A stretch of 30,313 nucleotides of DNA. Source: a virus. The stretch spans positions 1 to 30,313 of the IMG/VR virus record IMGVR_UViG_3300042868_001046; one strand, 5' to 3'. The translations under genes and the position numbers were made by a program. Below are positions 7,816 to 15,015 of this stretch, one piece after another. Position 1 is the first letter of the stretch. Each line of letters starts with the position of its first letter. The notes below the pieces were generated by a model that worked only from the letters and a program-made list of their open reading frames with translations, did not search any database and was not told the origin of the DNA.

Positions 7816-8454
7816 ATGGCAGATACGCTGTCTGGCTACATTACTCAGACCCGGCGTTTATTACATGACGTTAATGCTAATTTCTGGACGAATGCAGAAT
7901 TAACGGACTACATAAACGATGGGCGCAACACCCTTGTCCGAGACACAGGGTGCAATCGTGTTTTGCAGAATCACACCGCGCCGTATAACGTCGAAACCAT
8001 CGACTTTGCAGACTTACCCGAAGGCAACAATACCGTTGATGTGCTGAATGTGATCCTCTATTGGGGGAACTCGCGCATTCCGCTGTATTACCTGCCTTGG
8101 ACAGACTTTAACGCACAGTTACGTTACTGGCAAAACTACAATGGACGCCCGGTAGGGTTCTCCATGTACGGGCCTAAGAAGATTTTTATTGGCCCAAAGC
8201 CTGATCAAGCCTACGAAATGGAAATTGACACGGTAGTGTTGGTTGATCCTATGGTCAACGGTTCTGATGTAGAAACATTACCTACTCCCTTCACAGAGGC
8301 TGTACCGTTTTACGCTGCTTATATCGCCAAATACCAAGAGCAATCCTATGGTGAGGCTGAGATATTCAAGCAAGAGTACACCAAGCATGTGATGGAAGCC
8401 CTGAATACGACCTTTACCCGCAGATTACCTACACCTTACACAGCGGGGTACTAA
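7816..8454 (+). CDS. Putative head-tail adaptor protein
   Basis: Adaptors form a ring under the portal and join head to tail. The 212-aa product opens with a helical segment of the kind seen in adaptors (GYITQTRRLLHDVNANFWTN, then ELTDYINDGRNTLVRDTG). In phage connector proteins this 'TRRLLHD...W....L..YIN.AR' pattern recurs. The middle is beta-rich with many Tyr/Trp residues (LPWTDFNAQLRYWQNYNGRP; KKIFIGPKPDQAYEMEIDTV), and a C-terminal helix follows. Its location between capsid genes and the large tail protein agrees. The family resembles the P22 gp4/T7 gp11-type role, but which of these it matches cannot be told by eye. Confidence 0.65.
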   Translation: MADTLSGYITQTRRLLHDVNANFWTNAELTDYINDGRNTLVRDTGCNRVLQNHTAPYNVETIDFADLPEGNNTVDVLNVILYWGNSRIPLYYLPWTDFNAQLRYWQNYNGRPVGFSMYGPKKIFIGPKPDQAYEMEIDTVVLVDPMVNGSDVETLPTPFTEAVPFYAAYIAKYQEQSYGEAEIFKQEYTKHVMEALNTTFTRRLPTPYTAGY

Positions 8455-8455
8455 C

Positions 8456-10186
8456 ATGGCTGCGGCAGAGCAAAAAAAGAACTATGCCGTAGTTAAGGAC
8501 TTCAAAGGCGTAAACACCAAGAACAACCGCACCGTCATTAGCGACGGTGAGTTTAGCTGGCTAGAGAATATCCAGCCGGTTGGCTACGGTAACTTAAAGA
8601 TCGTTCCCGGCAATCAGCAGCTTGCGAATGTGGCATTTACTGCCAACGTGACCTTCATGGGATCGGTCAACATTAACAACAATGAATACGTCATGGCGTT
8701 CCAGAATGACGGTTCAGCGCAGTACGTCAACATTACCACCGGCGCTCAAGGCAACATCGCAGCCGCCAATACCTTCTCCAATACCGATGTAATGATCACG
8801 CAGTGGCGCAATGAACGCGCCCTGATCATTGACCCGGCAAAGGGTTACAAGACGTGGGATGGCGCTAATCTAACGTCCATTGGCAGCGTCAATACCATTA
8901 CCATCAACAACAAGGGTAGTGGTTATCTAACATCCAACACGACGGTGACGTTTAGCGCACCGAATGAGGCAAGTGGAGTTCAGGCAACCGGCACGGTAAC
9001 GGTAGTTGCCAATGCCGTATCTGAAGTGATTGTGACGCAGCCGGGTACGGGTTACACCTCGCCACCGACGGTAACGATTGTTGGCGCAGGCACCAATGCC
9101 AATGTGACTTGCACGGTTTTGAATCAGAGTGGTACAGACATTGCAACCTTCTCAGGCCGCACTTGGATTGCCCAAGACCGTACCGTGTTTTATACGGCGG
9201 CAGATACCTACAATGATTTTATCAATCTGAGTGCCGGGTTCATTACCCTGTCTGACTCCACCCTACGCACCACGATTACTCGTATCCTGTCTGCTAACAA
9301 CTTCCTATACATTTTTGGCGAAGACAGTATCAACGTCTTTTCTGATGTGCGGGTGGATTCGACTACAGGCGTTTCTCTTTTTACTAACACCAACGTGTCT
9401 GCCTCCGTTGGTTCGGCATTGAAACATGCCATCTTTCCGTACTTCCGTTCCGTGCTGTTTATGAACGAGTATGGCGTCTATGCGCTGGTAGGTGCGACCA
9501 CCACCAAGATCAGTGATCCGCTGGACGGTGTGTTTCCGCTGATTAACTTTAATCAAGAGATTACGGGTGGTCAGTGCCTAATCAATAACATTTTGAGCGC
9601 TGTTTTTAATTTTAAGTACAACGATGGTGGTACGGATCGTTGGATACAGGCGGCGTTCTTTGAGCGTAAGTGGTTCTTTACCAATCAGCTAACGAATTGC
9701 TTTTATGTGGTGCCAGCGTTTAAGGATGGTTTTATCAACCTGTATGGCACGACAGGTCAGAACTTGTATCAATTTTATGAAGACAGTGCCAATGATGTTG
9801 ATATGATTCTGAGAACTGCCTTGTTGCCGATGGGTGATCCTATCCGTGACAAGCAGGCATTAAAGATTGGCATTGAAGCAACATTAGGTAGTGAGCCGAT
9901 CATCTTTGATGCGTTTGTGGATTCCGAGTCGCAGCAGTCGCCAGCCATTGAGTTCTCCAATGCAATTATTTGGACGAATAATGTTGGCAATCCAATCTCT
10001 TGGAGCAACAACGTAAGTGCATTGATTGGATGGGCTGCGGCAAGTAGTGCGGGTGGTGGATACTACTTGTACAAGAGTGATGCCAAGATGTTTGGCAAAT
10101 ACTTAGGCATTACGCTCACCGGCAGCGTAACGCCCTTTACGATTAACGGTTTTGAATTTGAGCATGAATTGAGAGCGAGGTTCTAA
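8456..10186 (+). CDS. Large tail/stabilisation protein with two internal beta repeats
   Basis: A 576-aa product in the position of podovirus tail-tube/stabilisation proteins (T7 gp12 or P22 gp10-like role). The N-terminus (VVKDFKGVNTKNNRTVISDG, EFSWLENIQPVGYGNLKIVP) is characteristic of this group, which starts with 'F.G.n......d....l.N......G.l..r.G'. Later beta-propeller-like strands include ERALIIDPAKGYKTWDG, FSGRTWIAQDRTVFYTA and FLYIFGEDSINVFSDVRVD. Residues about 153-160 and 196-205 contain a twice-occurring GSGY/GTGY...TVTF/TVTI module, an apparent insertion. The C-terminus is beta-rich. ATG 8456 follows the adaptor stop by one base. Confidence 0.65.
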   Translation: MAAAEQKKNYAVVKDFKGVNTKNNRTVISDGEFSWLENIQPVGYGNLKIVPGNQQLANVAFTANVTFMGSVNINNNEYVMAFQNDGSAQYVNITTGAQGNIAAANTFSNTDVMITQWRNERALIIDPAKGYKTWDGANLTSIGSVNTITINNKGSGYLTSNTTVTFSAPNEASGVQATGTVTVVANAVSEVIVTQPGTGYTSPPTVTIVGAGTNANVTCTVLNQSGTDIATFSGRTWIAQDRTVFYTAADTYNDFINLSAGFITLSDSTLRTTITRILSANNFLYIFGEDSINVFSDVRVDSTTGVSLFTNTNVSASVGSALKHAIFPYFRSVLFMNEYGVYALVGATTTKISDPLDGVFPLINFNQEITGGQCLINNILSAVFNFKYNDGGTDRWIQAAFFERKWFFTNQLTNCFYVVPAFKDGFINLYGTTGQNLYQFYEDSANDVDMILRTALLPMGDPIRDKQALKIGIEATLGSEPIIFDAFVDSESQQSPAIEFSNAIIWTNNVGNPISWSNNVSALIGWAAASSAGGGYYLYKSDAKMFGKYLGITLTGSVTPFTINGFEFEHELRARF

Positions 10187-11731
10187 ATGCCAGTACCTAA
10201 TACATTTGCCAACGCTACTGCGACGATTCCGCTGTCACAACTTGACGCGAACTTTGCCACAACGATTACGTTAGGCAACACTGCCATTCAGCTAGGCAAT
10301 ACGGTTACGACGCTGAATAATATGACGTTGGCGAACGTCAACATTAGCAGTGGTATTGTGACAATTACCAATGCAACAGTGACTACGGCAAATGTCACGA
10401 CTGCCAATATTGCAACCGCTGAAATTGCAAACGTAACCGTCAGCGGCACAGGTACATTTGCAGCGGGTAGCAATACAGCGCCTAGCATTACGACATCAGG
10501 CGATACCAACACGGGCATCTTCTTCCCTGCTGCGGATACGGTAGCTATTGGTACAGGTGGTACGGAAGCGTTGCGGGTAAATAGCTCGCAGAGTTTGTTG
10601 CTAAACACAACAAGCGCTCCAGCAGCTAGTGCAAAAATGAAGATTGCAACTTCTGCCCGCACAGGAGCGTTCTTCGATCTTACTGCGACTGGCGGTGAAA
10701 ACTGGATTATTGACTCTACAAACACAACAGGGAGTACTGATGTTCTCGGCATTTATGCCAACGGAGCTACCGGTTTGTATCTCCAAGATAATGGCAACGT
10801 GGGGATTGGTACGACTTCGCCTAGCACTTATGGAAAGTTTGTAACCTATTCTAGTGGTGGTTACTGCGCTATTGATGGTAATGGTTTTGTAAACTCATAC
10901 CAACTATTAGATGTTACAACAGCAGGGGGAAGACTTAACGGTGGCTCAAGCCAAGGTCTTCTTGGTTCGATAGGAATTGAACAAGCAGCTACAGGCGCAA
11001 AAGGTGGCTACATAAGTTTTAGAACTTGCCCATCAGGTTCTAATTCTGATACCGAACGCGCTCGTATCACCAGCGATGGGTATTCTCGTTTTGCAGACAA
11101 TGGAACGTACAGCTACGCAGGTACGGCTCATACTATTAACAATAGTGCTTCCAATGACATTGTTCGTTTCTTCAATAGTAATGCAACTCCTTACGGGATA
11201 TTTGTTAAATATACCGCTGCTGACCCAAATAACACTACATCGTATGTTTTTGCAGCCGAGCAAAATACAGGCGTAAACATCTACAAAATTTGGTCGAATG
11301 GCACAGTCACAGCACGTTCAGATGCCAAGTGGAAAAAAAACATTGAAACAGCCCGTGATGGCTATGCTGAAGATTTGGCAAAGCTGCGCGTAGTCAAATA
11401 CAACTGGTACAACCACGACGATGGAACGCCTAAAGAGCTTGGTTTAATTGCTCAAGAAGTCGAGCAAGTATTCCCCGGTCTTGTGATTACTGACGAGCAA
11501 ACGAGGGATGAGGTAAATACCCGTGAAGTACCTGCGGTGCTTGATGAAGAGGGTAATGAAGTTGAGCCAGCAAGAACAGAGGAATACACAGAGAAAGTTG
11601 GCACAGGCGAATACAGCAAGTCAATCAAGTTCTCCGTGTTACCGATAATGCTGCTGAAAGCCATCCAAGAACAGCAAGCCATGATTGACGAGATGAAAGC
11701 AGAAATCGCAGCATTGAAAGGCAACGCATGA
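10187..11731 (+). CDS. Tail fiber/spike with C-terminal S74 self-cleaving chaperone
   Basis: A receptor-binding fiber candidate of 514 aa. The N-terminus (VPNTFANATATIPLSQLDAN) and a long Thr/Asn/Ala-rich repetitive stretch (NVTTANIATAEIANVTVSG) suggest an attachment region and beta-helical shaft. The PSITTSGDTNTGIFFP motif is common in such fibers. The C-terminus matches the intramolecular chaperone domain (peptidase S74). It has RSDAKWKKNI with Ser378, Asp379 and Lys383, then LRVVKYNWY and KELGLIAQEVEQVFPGLV, and it closes with a helical coiled stretch. In the known family the chain cuts itself just before this Ser, with Ser and the Lys five residues on as the dyad. The chaperone part would be about 137 aa. 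ATG directly abuts the previous stop. Confidence 0.85.
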   Translation: MPVPNTFANATATIPLSQLDANFATTITLGNTAIQLGNTVTTLNNMTLANVNISSGIVTITNATVTTANVTTANIATAEIANVTVSGTGTFAAGSNTAPSITTSGDTNTGIFFPAADTVAIGTGGTEALRVNSSQSLLLNTTSAPAASAKMKIATSARTGAFFDLTATGGENWIIDSTNTTGSTDVLGIYANGATGLYLQDNGNVGIGTTSPSTYGKFVTYSSGGYCAIDGNGFVNSYQLLDVTTAGGRLNGGSSQGLLGSIGIEQAATGAKGGYISFRTCPSGSNSDTERARITSDGYSRFADNGTYSYAGTAHTINNSASNDIVRFFNSNATPYGIFVKYTAADPNNTTSYVFAAEQNTGVNIYKIWSNGTVTARSDAKWKKNIETARDGYAEDLAKLRVVKYNWYNHDDGTPKELGLIAQEVEQVFPGLVITDEQTRDEVNTREVPAVLDEEGNEVEPARTEEYTEKVGTGEYSKSIKFSVLPIMLLKAIQEQQAMIDEMKAEIAALKGNA

Positions 11732-11874
11732 AATTCTAACTAGACCAAAACGAAGCGCAGTTTATCGTACAGGTAATCGGCAACCTGCCAACGCAGTCAG
11801 GAGCGCATCCTCTGTGGCAGAAGCTGGTAGCACAGTTTAACGAGCAACTACCCAAGCAGGAGGTACAAGAATGA
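11728..11874 (+). pseudogene. Small ORF interrupted by in-frame TAA at codon 4
   Basis: ATG 11728 overlaps the fiber stop (ATGA). It opens as Met-Lys-Phe and is then cut by TAA 11737-11739. After the stop the same frame runs on for 44 sense codons to TGA 11872-11874, overlapping the next gene's ATG 11871. The downstream peptide (LDQNEAQFIVQVIGNLPTQS, then AHPLWQKLVAQFNEQLPK) looks like a compact helical protein. Both junctions have the overlaps typical of true genes here. Without the TAA this would be a normal 48-aa gene. No ATG, GTG or TTG follows soon in frame. The options are a recent nonsense mutation, an assembly/read error, or recoding. The function is unknown. Confidence 0.6.
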
Positions 11875-12200
11875 GTACGACATTTACTTGGTCTGTGACT
11901 GCTATGGACTGCTATCCACAAGCAGACGGGCAGACAGACGTTGTGTTTACCGTTCACTGGACACTATCCGGCACAGATGGCACCTATAACGGCAGCGTGT
12001 ACAGCACTTGCTCTGTACCTGCGCCTGAAGGCACATTCACCCCTTACGATCAGCTAACGCAAGAACAGGTGCTAGGCTGGATATGGGCTAACGGTGTGGA
12101 TAAACAATCAGCCGAAGCAGCAGTGCAGCAACAAATAGACAATCAGATCAACCCGCCAGTGGTCACGCCACCATTGCCTTGGGCTAACGTAACGGAGTAA
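11871..12200 (+). CDS. Conserved hypothetical phage protein (109 aa), tail region
   Basis: AGGAGG precedes ATG 11871 at good spacing. The N-terminal half is beta-rich and Trp/Tyr-rich (TFTWSVTAMDCYPQADGQTD, VVFTVHWTLSGTDGTYNGSV). A helical part (LTQEQVLGWIWANGVDKQSA) and a Pro-rich end (NPPVVTPPLPW) follow. I recall this pattern (Trp-x-Val-x-Ala-x-Asp-Cys-Tyr-Pro, then a Leu-Thr-Glu/Gln-Gln-Val helix, then Pro-Pro-Leu-Pro-Trp) from uncharacterised proteins in fiber regions of many environmental phages; the family has no known function. Tail fiber accessory or assembly is an inference from location. Confidence 0.65.
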   Translation: MSTTFTWSVTAMDCYPQADGQTDVVFTVHWTLSGTDGTYNGSVYSTCSVPAPEGTFTPYDQLTQEQVLGWIWANGVDKQSAEAAVQQQIDNQINPPVVTPPLPWANVTE

Positions 12201-12203
12201 GAC

Positions 12204-12533
12204 ATGGGAACACAAGCCTTTACCAAGCTAGGCAATACGGTTGCTTTTACGGCAGCGGCAACTGCACCTGCTGCGGTACAGGCTGTGTCCACCACCTTAG
12301 GTGGCAACCAATATCGCATCATCAATGCTGGCAGTGTGACGGTCTTTCTAGGCTATGGTTCAACGGCTACGGAAGCCAATACCAATGCTGCGGTAGTCAC
12401 AACAACGGGTGCCTCTTTGCCACTGTTAGCAGGTACGGATGAGATTCTGACCTTTGTGCCAAACGCTTACTTTACGGGTGTGACTGCCAACGGTACTGCG
12501 CAGATTTACATTTCTCCGGGTGATGGCCTTTAA
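12204..12533 (+). CDS. Small beta-rich virion protein, copy A
   Basis: A 109-aa Ala/Thr/Gly/Val-rich product with predicted beta strands (TQAFTKLGNTVAFTAAATAP; NQYRIINAGSVTVFLGYGS) ending in QIYISPGDGL. It resembles the 111-aa product at 22609. Shared features are a Gly-x-Thr-Val near the start, a Pro-x-x-Val-x-Ala segment, Gln-Tyr-x-x-x-Asn-x-Gly/Ser in the middle, and the Pro-Gly-Asp/Glu-Gly-Leu end. That similarity suggests an old duplication of a head or fiber surface protein. It has no hydrophobic helix. The gene is tightly packed between its neighbours. Confidence 0.6.
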   Translation: MGTQAFTKLGNTVAFTAAATAPAAVQAVSTTLGGNQYRIINAGSVTVFLGYGSTATEANTNAAVVTTTGASLPLLAGTDEILTFVPNAYFTGVTANGTAQIYISPGDGL

Positions 12534-12543
12534 GGACTAAGCC

Positions 12544-13830
12544 ATGTTAAAGACCGTATCCTCATTTAGCAACATCATTGGTGCGCTTAACTATAAGGGT
12601 ACTTGGGATGCCTCGACTAATTCGCCAGCCCTTGCGTCCGGTGTCGGTACTAAAGGTGATTATTACGTTGTGTCTGTTGCTGGTACAACTAATCTTGACG
12701 GTATTGATTTTTGGGGTGTTGGTGATTGGGCGGTCTTTAATGGCGCTGTATGGCAGCGTGTCGAGGGTGGTAGCGAAACTGACACCGACGTAGTTGTTTT
12801 TAATACCCTAGCCAATGTCACGCCCACCAATGCAGAGCTAACGTGGGATAACAATGACCGTAGAAAGACACTAGCGGTAGGCATTAACGGTGATCAGTTT
12901 TATATATTTGAAGATCAGATTGTGCGAGTTAAAGCGCAATCAACGATCACCAAAGGCCAAGTCATCATGTTTGTCAGTGGTGTTGGCTCTTCCGGTGGAT
13001 TGCTTGCGGCACCGGCAACAGGGTTAGACCCAACACAATCTAACTACATTCTTGGCATTTCTGTTGACAATATTGCTACAAACGGATGGGGCAATGTTAT
13101 TACACATGGCGAGATTCGCGGCGTTGATACTACTGGGGGTGGTGAAGGTTGGGTTGTTGGCGAGGAGTTGTATTACAACCCAGCGGTTACAGGTGGCCTG
13201 ACAAAGACAAAACCTACTGCGCCAGCGGCAATTACCCGCGTTGCAGACGTTGTAAACGTCAGTGCAAGCAATGGCATATTGTTTGTCCGTATTTCTTATG
13301 GCTCTGTATTTGGCGGTACGGATGGCAATGTCAACTTTACAAACTTAGCTAATAATAATGTCGTTGTTTACAACGGCACCTCAAATGTTTGGACGAACCA
13401 GCCGCCTGCTAATGTGGTGGTAGGAACAGGACTAACGGGTGGTGGGTTAGCAATTGCTAATACCAATGTCAACATTGCTTTGGCAAACACGGCGGTAGCT
13501 CCCGGCAGTTATGGCACGGCAAACTCCGTTTCTCAAGTAACGATAGATGCGCAAGGTCGCATTACGAGTGCAGCCAATGTCACCATTGCCATTGCTAACT
13601 CGGCAGTCTCTGGCCTTGGCACCATGTCCACACAAGACGCCAATAATGTCAACATTACTGGCGGTAGTGCAACATTGTCAAATGTGACGGTGACTGCAAA
13701 TCTTTATGCGAATCTGGCGACCAGTAATGTTGCAGCGATGACTGATCCGAGTATCATGCTGGCCCCGGAAGGTTATATCACTGTCGTTATCAATGGAACC
13801 AACAAGAAAATCCCTTATTACGGAGTCTGA
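12544..13830 (+). CDS. Fiber-like virion protein (428 aa)
   Basis: Start ATG 12544 follows AAGGA. The N-terminal part (GALNYKGTWDASTNSPALAS, then GVGTKGDYYVVSVAGTT and DFWGVGDWAVFNGAVWQRVE) is a Gly/Trp-rich module recurrent in phage fibers and probably binds sugar or mediates assembly. The middle (residues about 115-265) is beta-rich. The C-terminal third (VVVGTGLTGGGLAIANTNVN; VTIDAQGRITSAANVTIAI) matches the 'GTGLTGGG...V.ID.QGRITSA' shaft pattern of tail fibers, with Asn/Val/Thr repeats. It could be a second fiber or a head-fiber. There is no S74 domain, so it is not simply a duplicate of the first fiber. Confidence 0.65.
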   Translation: MLKTVSSFSNIIGALNYKGTWDASTNSPALASGVGTKGDYYVVSVAGTTNLDGIDFWGVGDWAVFNGAVWQRVEGGSETDTDVVVFNTLANVTPTNAELTWDNNDRRKTLAVGINGDQFYIFEDQIVRVKAQSTITKGQVIMFVSGVGSSGGLLAAPATGLDPTQSNYILGISVDNIATNGWGNVITHGEIRGVDTTGGGEGWVVGEELYYNPAVTGGLTKTKPTAPAAITRVADVVNVSASNGILFVRISYGSVFGGTDGNVNFTNLANNNVVVYNGTSNVWTNQPPANVVVGTGLTGGGLAIANTNVNIALANTAVAPGSYGTANSVSQVTIDAQGRITSAANVTIAIANSAVSGLGTMSTQDANNVNITGGSATLSNVTVTANLYANLATSNVAAMTDPSIMLAPEGYITVVINGTNKKIPYYGV

Positions 13831-13832
13831 AC

Positions 13833-14054
13833 GTGGAACCTCAGTTCCTAATCAACATCCTTTTTGCAACCGCAGGAGCCGCTTTTGGGTGGATACTGAA
13901 CAGTATCTCTCGCTCCATCGTGAGAATCGAAGACAGAATCTCGGAAATGCCGATGATCTACGTCAACCGAGATGACTACCGGGAAGACATCCAAGACATC
14001 AAAGGCATGTTGGGCAAAATCTTCGACCGCTTAGAGAAAAAGGCGGATAGATGA
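13833..14054 (+). CDS. Small protein with one N-terminal membrane helix
   Basis: A 73-aa product from GTG 13833, two bases after the fiber stop. Residues about 5-24 (FLINILFATAGAAFGWILNS) are hydrophobic and fit one membrane-spanning helix. The rest is charged and helical (YREDIQDIKGMLGKIFDRLE), likely a coiled coil. This N-in or N-out single-span layout with a coiled tail is common among uncharacterised phage proteins in fiber/lysis regions. A spanin, holin-related or anchoring role is possible but unproven. The stop overlaps the next gene by 4 bases. Confidence 0.55.
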   Translation: MEPQFLINILFATAGAAFGWILNSISRSIVRIEDRISEMPMIYVNRDDYREDIQDIKGMLGKIFDRLEKKADR

Positions 14055-14398
14055 GCCTTAACATGGATGCGCTGGCTACCCCGATCTTTGGGGAGCCTGA
14101 CAGCCTCCGTGATTTTCTATTTGAAAATGGCATTCAGCATCAAGTCTTTTGGGAAAGACTAACCGATGCTGGCTTCTATGTGCCGCGCTACCCCATTATT
14201 GACGCTGATCCGCAGGATTTGGACGATTGGTTGCTCATTCACCAACAAGAGCATCAGCGGTATGCCGCCATTCTTTCCCTAAACGATCCCTTTAACCTGC
14301 TGGACTTGGACTTTAACCAAGAAGATGACTTTTACGATTGGGTAAATAGTCATTTGCTAATACATGAGCAGATCGCCAGATCACTTGGCGTGACGTAA
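14051..14398 (+). CDS. Acidic hypothetical protein (115 aa), last of the tail unit
   Basis: An acidic protein rich in Asp, Leu, His and Trp. It has two repeated helical segments of the form Asp-Trp-x-x-x-His/Ser...His-x-x-His/Glu: residues about 57-73 (DDWLLIHQQEHQRYAAI) and about 94-105 (YDWVNSHLLIHEQI). They look like a short internal duplication. It is ATGA-coupled to the membrane protein before it and is the last gene before the hairpins at 14.4 kb. No family was recognised. It may be a virion-associated protein, judged by position only. Confidence 0.55.
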   Translation: MSLNMDALATPIFGEPDSLRDFLFENGIQHQVFWERLTDAGFYVPRYPIIDADPQDLDDWLLIHQQEHQRYAAILSLNDPFNLLDLDFNQEDDFYDWVNSHLLIHEQIARSLGVT

Positions 14399-14405
14399 TT
14401 TTGAC

Positions 14406-14423
14406 CTGTCGAATAACCGACAG
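14406..14423 (+). other. Short hairpin in the 14.4-kb gap
   Basis: CTGTCG, a 6-nt spacer and CGACAG form a perfect 6-bp stem. No T run follows, so it is not a clear terminator. It sits just after the tail-unit stop and may act as an RNA 3'-end stabiliser or a protein-binding site. Confidence 0.3.
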
Positions 14424-14469
14424 TCTAATGGCTATTTGGCAACAAAAAAGATAGGTTAAATCGCGTGTT

Positions 14470-14493
14470 GGGCTTGCTTAAAGCCCTGCTTTT
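14470..14493 (+). terminator. Terminator-like hairpin before the internal-virion genes
   Basis: GGGCTT, loop GCTTA, then AAGCCC gives a 6-bp stem followed by TGCTTTT. The T tract is imperfect, so termination is probably partial. It lies just ahead of a TTGACA box, repeating the terminator-then-promoter order seen at 4.4 kb. Confidence 0.5.
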
Positions 14494-14495
14494 GC

Positions 14496-14523
14496 TTGAC
14501 AATTTGGCTTATCGTGTTGTATC
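14496..14523 (+). promoter_or_regulatory. Candidate promoter for the internal-virion module
   Basis: A perfect TTGACA (14496-14501) is followed 16 bases later by TGTATC, a weak -10. Another TATC lies too close to be used. The site is about 31 bases before ATG 14554, in one of the few true gaps of the plus arm, directly after a terminator-like hairpin. The perfect -35 and the location carry the call; the -10 is poor. Confidence 0.4.
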
Positions 14524-14553
14524 CGGCAAGGCATTTTAGATTGAGAGGCGAGT

Positions 14554-15015
14554 ATGGTTCAGATGGTGGACAGCCGACAGCAAGAGCTTAGCGCTGAAGA
14601 CATTGTGGCAATAGATGCAATGAACATGGAGTCTGGATTAAGCCGTGATCAGGCCATTGCGATGATCAATGCCGAACTCAAAATGGATGACACTCTGTTT
14701 ATTCGTCAGGGCAACACACTCTACGTCATTCACAAAGCACAACCGGGCGTTGGTTATTTCCAAGCATTTAATGCAGACGTTCCTGAAAACTTTTTGCAAA
14801 ACAATATCGAATTTGCGAAAGCCTGTTACAAAATGGGTTTCGATACTGTGGCAACTATTCTCGAAGAGCCAAGTACAGCTTCTTTCTATCGCGGCGTTGT
14901 AGAAGCTGCGCCTAATCCAGACATGGGTTATGAGTTGCAAGAGATGGATGATGGTTCTTACATGGCAGTAATTAAGACGGGGCCAGATACCGGAGGCGCA
15001 AATGAGCTGGCTTAA
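14554..15015 (+). CDS. Hypothetical protein, possibly acetyltransferase-like (153 aa)
   Basis: Start ATG 14554 with GAGAGGCGAG upstream. The last hundred residues could fit the C-terminal half of a GNAT fold: a strand (NTLYVIHKAQPGVGYFQAF), a helix (NNIEFAKACYKMGFDTVATI), then FYRGVVEA and GYELQEMDDGSYMAVIKT. T7's internal core protein gp13 has a GNAT-like fold and the gene sits at the head of an internal-virion block, which makes this attractive. However, the acetyl-CoA-binding Gly-rich loop is not evident, so catalysis is doubtful. The gene overlaps the next by 14 bases. Confidence 0.5.
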   Translation: MVQMVDSRQQELSAEDIVAIDAMNMESGLSRDQAIAMINAELKMDDTLFIRQGNTLYVIHKAQPGVGYFQAFNADVPENFLQNNIEFAKACYKMGFDTVATILEEPSTASFYRGVVEAAPNPDMGYELQEMDDGSYMAVIKTGPDTGGANELA

